From positions 1 to 6,493 of the forward strand of contig JALUKS010000219.1 in NCBI GenBank assembly GCA_027056465.1: DNA of 6,493 nt, written 5' to 3'. Shown in pieces: positions 5,301-6,493 of the stretch (its first letter is position 1; each line of letters opens with the position of its first letter). The DNA is from Sulfurimonas sp. (GTDB lineage: Bacteria; Campylobacterota; Campylobacteria; Campylobacterales; Sulfurimonadaceae). The notes under the pieces are model-generated. The model was not told where the DNA came from and did not search any database. It saw nothing but the letters and a program-made list of their open reading frames with translations. Made by a program: the position numbers and the translations under genes.

Positions 5301-6493
5301 ATGAGAAGCCATTACAATACAGATTTAAGTGAAGCAAATGTTGGAGAAGAAGTCTCTTTAACAGGTTGGGCGAATAGCTACCGTGACCATGGTGGGATTA
5401 TTTTTATTGATTTACGAGACAAGACTGGGCTTATCCAGCTTACTTGTGACCCTGAGGACTCAAAAGAGTCTCACAAGATTGCAAATGATGTAAGAGATGA
5501 GTATGTTCTTATCGCTAAGGGAAAGGTTCGTCTTCGTGGCGAGGGGCTTACAAACCCACGCCTCAAGACTGGTGCTATTGAGATAGTTGTTACTGAGCTT
5601 ATCATTGAGAACAAGTCAGCAGCACTTCCATTTGTCATAGGCGATAAAAAAGTTGGGGAAGAGACTACTCTCAAGTACCGTTACCTACAGCTTCGTGATC
5701 CAGACCTTTACAATGTATTTAAACTACGTTCAAAAGCTGCTATCGCTGCGCGAAATATCCTCGATGCAAATGGTTTCTTAGAGGTAGAAACGCCAATCCT
5801 TACAAAATCAACACCAGAGGGTGCTAGAGATTATCTTGTCCCTTCTCGTGTGCATGATGGCGAGTTCTATGCACTGCCACAGTCTCCACAACTTTTCAAA
5901 CAGCTCTTAATGGTTGGTGGATTTGATAGATATTTTCAGATAGCAAAATGTTTCCGTGATGAAGATTTACGTGCCGATAGACAACCTGAATTTACACAGA
6001 TAGATGTCGAGATGAGTTTTTGTACGCAAGAGGATGTTATCAAGGTTGCAGAAGATTTACTTGTTGCTATGTTTAAAGCAACTGGGCATGACGTGAAGCC
6101 ACCATTTAACCGTATCACTTACAACAATGCTATGGAGTTATATGGTTCAGATAAGCCAGATATGCGTTATGACCTTAAAATGGTAGATGTTATTGAGATC
6201 TTTAGCCGTTGTGATAACGAAATTTTCACAAGCATAGCTAAAGACCCTAAAAACAACCGTATAAAAGCGCTGAAAGTTCCAGGGGCTGACCTTATCTTCT
6301 CTAAACGCGAAATGAAATCTTTTGAAGAGTATGTTCGTAAGTTTGGTGCACATGGTCTTGGTTACTTCCAGATGAAAGAGGATGGTCTTAAAGGTCCACT
6401 TGTAAAATTCTTTAGCGAAGAGGATATTGAGCTTATCATCAAAACAACTGAACTTGAAGTTGGCGATGTAGTATTCTTCGGTGCTGGTGAGAA
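5301..6493 (+). CDS. aspS: Aspartyl-tRNA synthetase, probably non-discriminating (runs off right edge)
   Basis: AspRS is a class II synthetase that activates aspartate and loads it on tRNA. The frame is open from the ATG at 5301 to the window edge, giving 397 of about 585 residues. The N-terminal anticodon-binding OB fold covers about 1-105 (GWANSYRDHGG, IFIDLRDKTG). Motif 1 and the flipping-loop region follow (FLEVETPILTKSTPEGARDY, 159-178), then SRVHDGEFYALPQSPQLFKQ (182-201) and motif 2, KCFRDEDLRADRQPEFTQID (216-235), with invariant R219. The bacterial GAD insertion begins near 280. Motif 3 lies outside the window. H30 replaces the Leu of E. coli AspRS, and G82, L83 and L88 occupy the loop linked to tRNA-Asn acceptance in Pseudomonas and Helicobacter enzymes. 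This suggests that it also makes Asp-tRNA-Asn for GatCAB. Translation by eye agrees with E. coli AspRS over the whole length. Confidence 0.95.
   Translation, partial: MRSHYNTDLSEANVGEEVSLTGWANSYRDHGGIIFIDLRDKTGLIQLTCDPEDSKESHKIANDVRDEYVLIAKGKVRLRGEGLTNPRLKTGAIEIVVTELIIENKSAALPFVIGDKKVGEETTLKYRYLQLRDPDLYNVFKLRSKAAIAARNILDANGFLEVETPILTKSTPEGARDYLVPSRVHDGEFYALPQSPQLFKQLLMVGGFDRYFQIAKCFRDEDLRADRQPEFTQIDVEMSFCTQEDVIKVAEDLLVAMFKATGHDVKPPFNRITYNNAMELYGSDKPDMRYDLKMVDVIEIFSRCDNEIFTSIAKDPKNNRIKALKVPGADLIFSKREMKSFEEYVRKFGAHGLGYFQMKEDGLKGPLVKFFSEEDIELIIKTTELEVGDVVFFGAGE

Noticed and set aside
5471..6353. Three minus-strand frames (5471-5674, 5936-6118, 6147-6353)
   Set aside because: All lie antisense to aspS, whose translation is continuous and conserved across this stretch.
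1..6493. CRISPR array, tRNA or rRNA gene
   Set aside because: No regularly spaced direct repeats and no tRNA-like cloverleaf or rRNA-like stretch were seen on reading either strand.

Overview
The window looks like a chromosomal segment of a Campylobacterota (epsilonproteobacterial) sulfur oxidiser, most like Sulfurimonas or a close relative. The evidence is AT-rich DNA, short gaps between genes, the gene order flgA-ubiX-coaD known from this phylum, a SorAB-type periplasmic sulfite dehydrogenase, and an AspRS with residues typical of the non-discriminating enzymes found in Helicobacter and its relatives. The assignment rests on recognising proteins by eye; no database search was possible.

Layout, left to right. 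(1) Positions 1-1720, minus strand: a tight operon reading flgA, ubiX, coaD (coaD leaves the window at the left edge). A promoter-like -10 box lies about 105 bases upstream of flgA, and the leader between them can fold into two stem-loops. (2) Positions 1720-2045: a mostly non-coding gap holding one well-supported but unrecognised 32-codon plus-strand ORF for a single-pass membrane peptide, followed by a hairpin that can terminate transcription from both sides. (3) Positions 2047-4114, minus strand: a HIT-family nucleotide hydrolase/phosphorylase gene, then sorA and sorB. The stop codon of sorA lies inside the ribosome binding site of sorB. (4) Positions about 4163-5258: the relic of an IS4-like insertion sequence. 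Its transposase is broken by at least three frameshifts and an apparent internal deletion and has lost its N-terminus. A 10-bp inverted repeat near its left end looks like terminal repeat material. (5) Positions 5264-6493, plus strand: promoter and first two thirds of aspS, running off the right edge.

How the genes work together. SorA oxidises sulfite to sulfate in the periplasm and passes electrons to the haem c protein SorB, feeding the respiratory chain. UbiX makes the prenylated flavin needed by UbiD-type decarboxylases, which in this phylum probably serve menaquinone synthesis. CoaD is the penultimate step of coenzyme A synthesis. FlgA helps assemble the flagellar P ring. AspRS probably charges both tRNA-Asp and tRNA-Asn.

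I found no large undescribed system. The best leads are the small membrane peptide at 1915-2013, the structured flgA leader, the unusual orientation of the repeats flanking 4180-4244, and the aspS promoter placed directly against the decayed IS.
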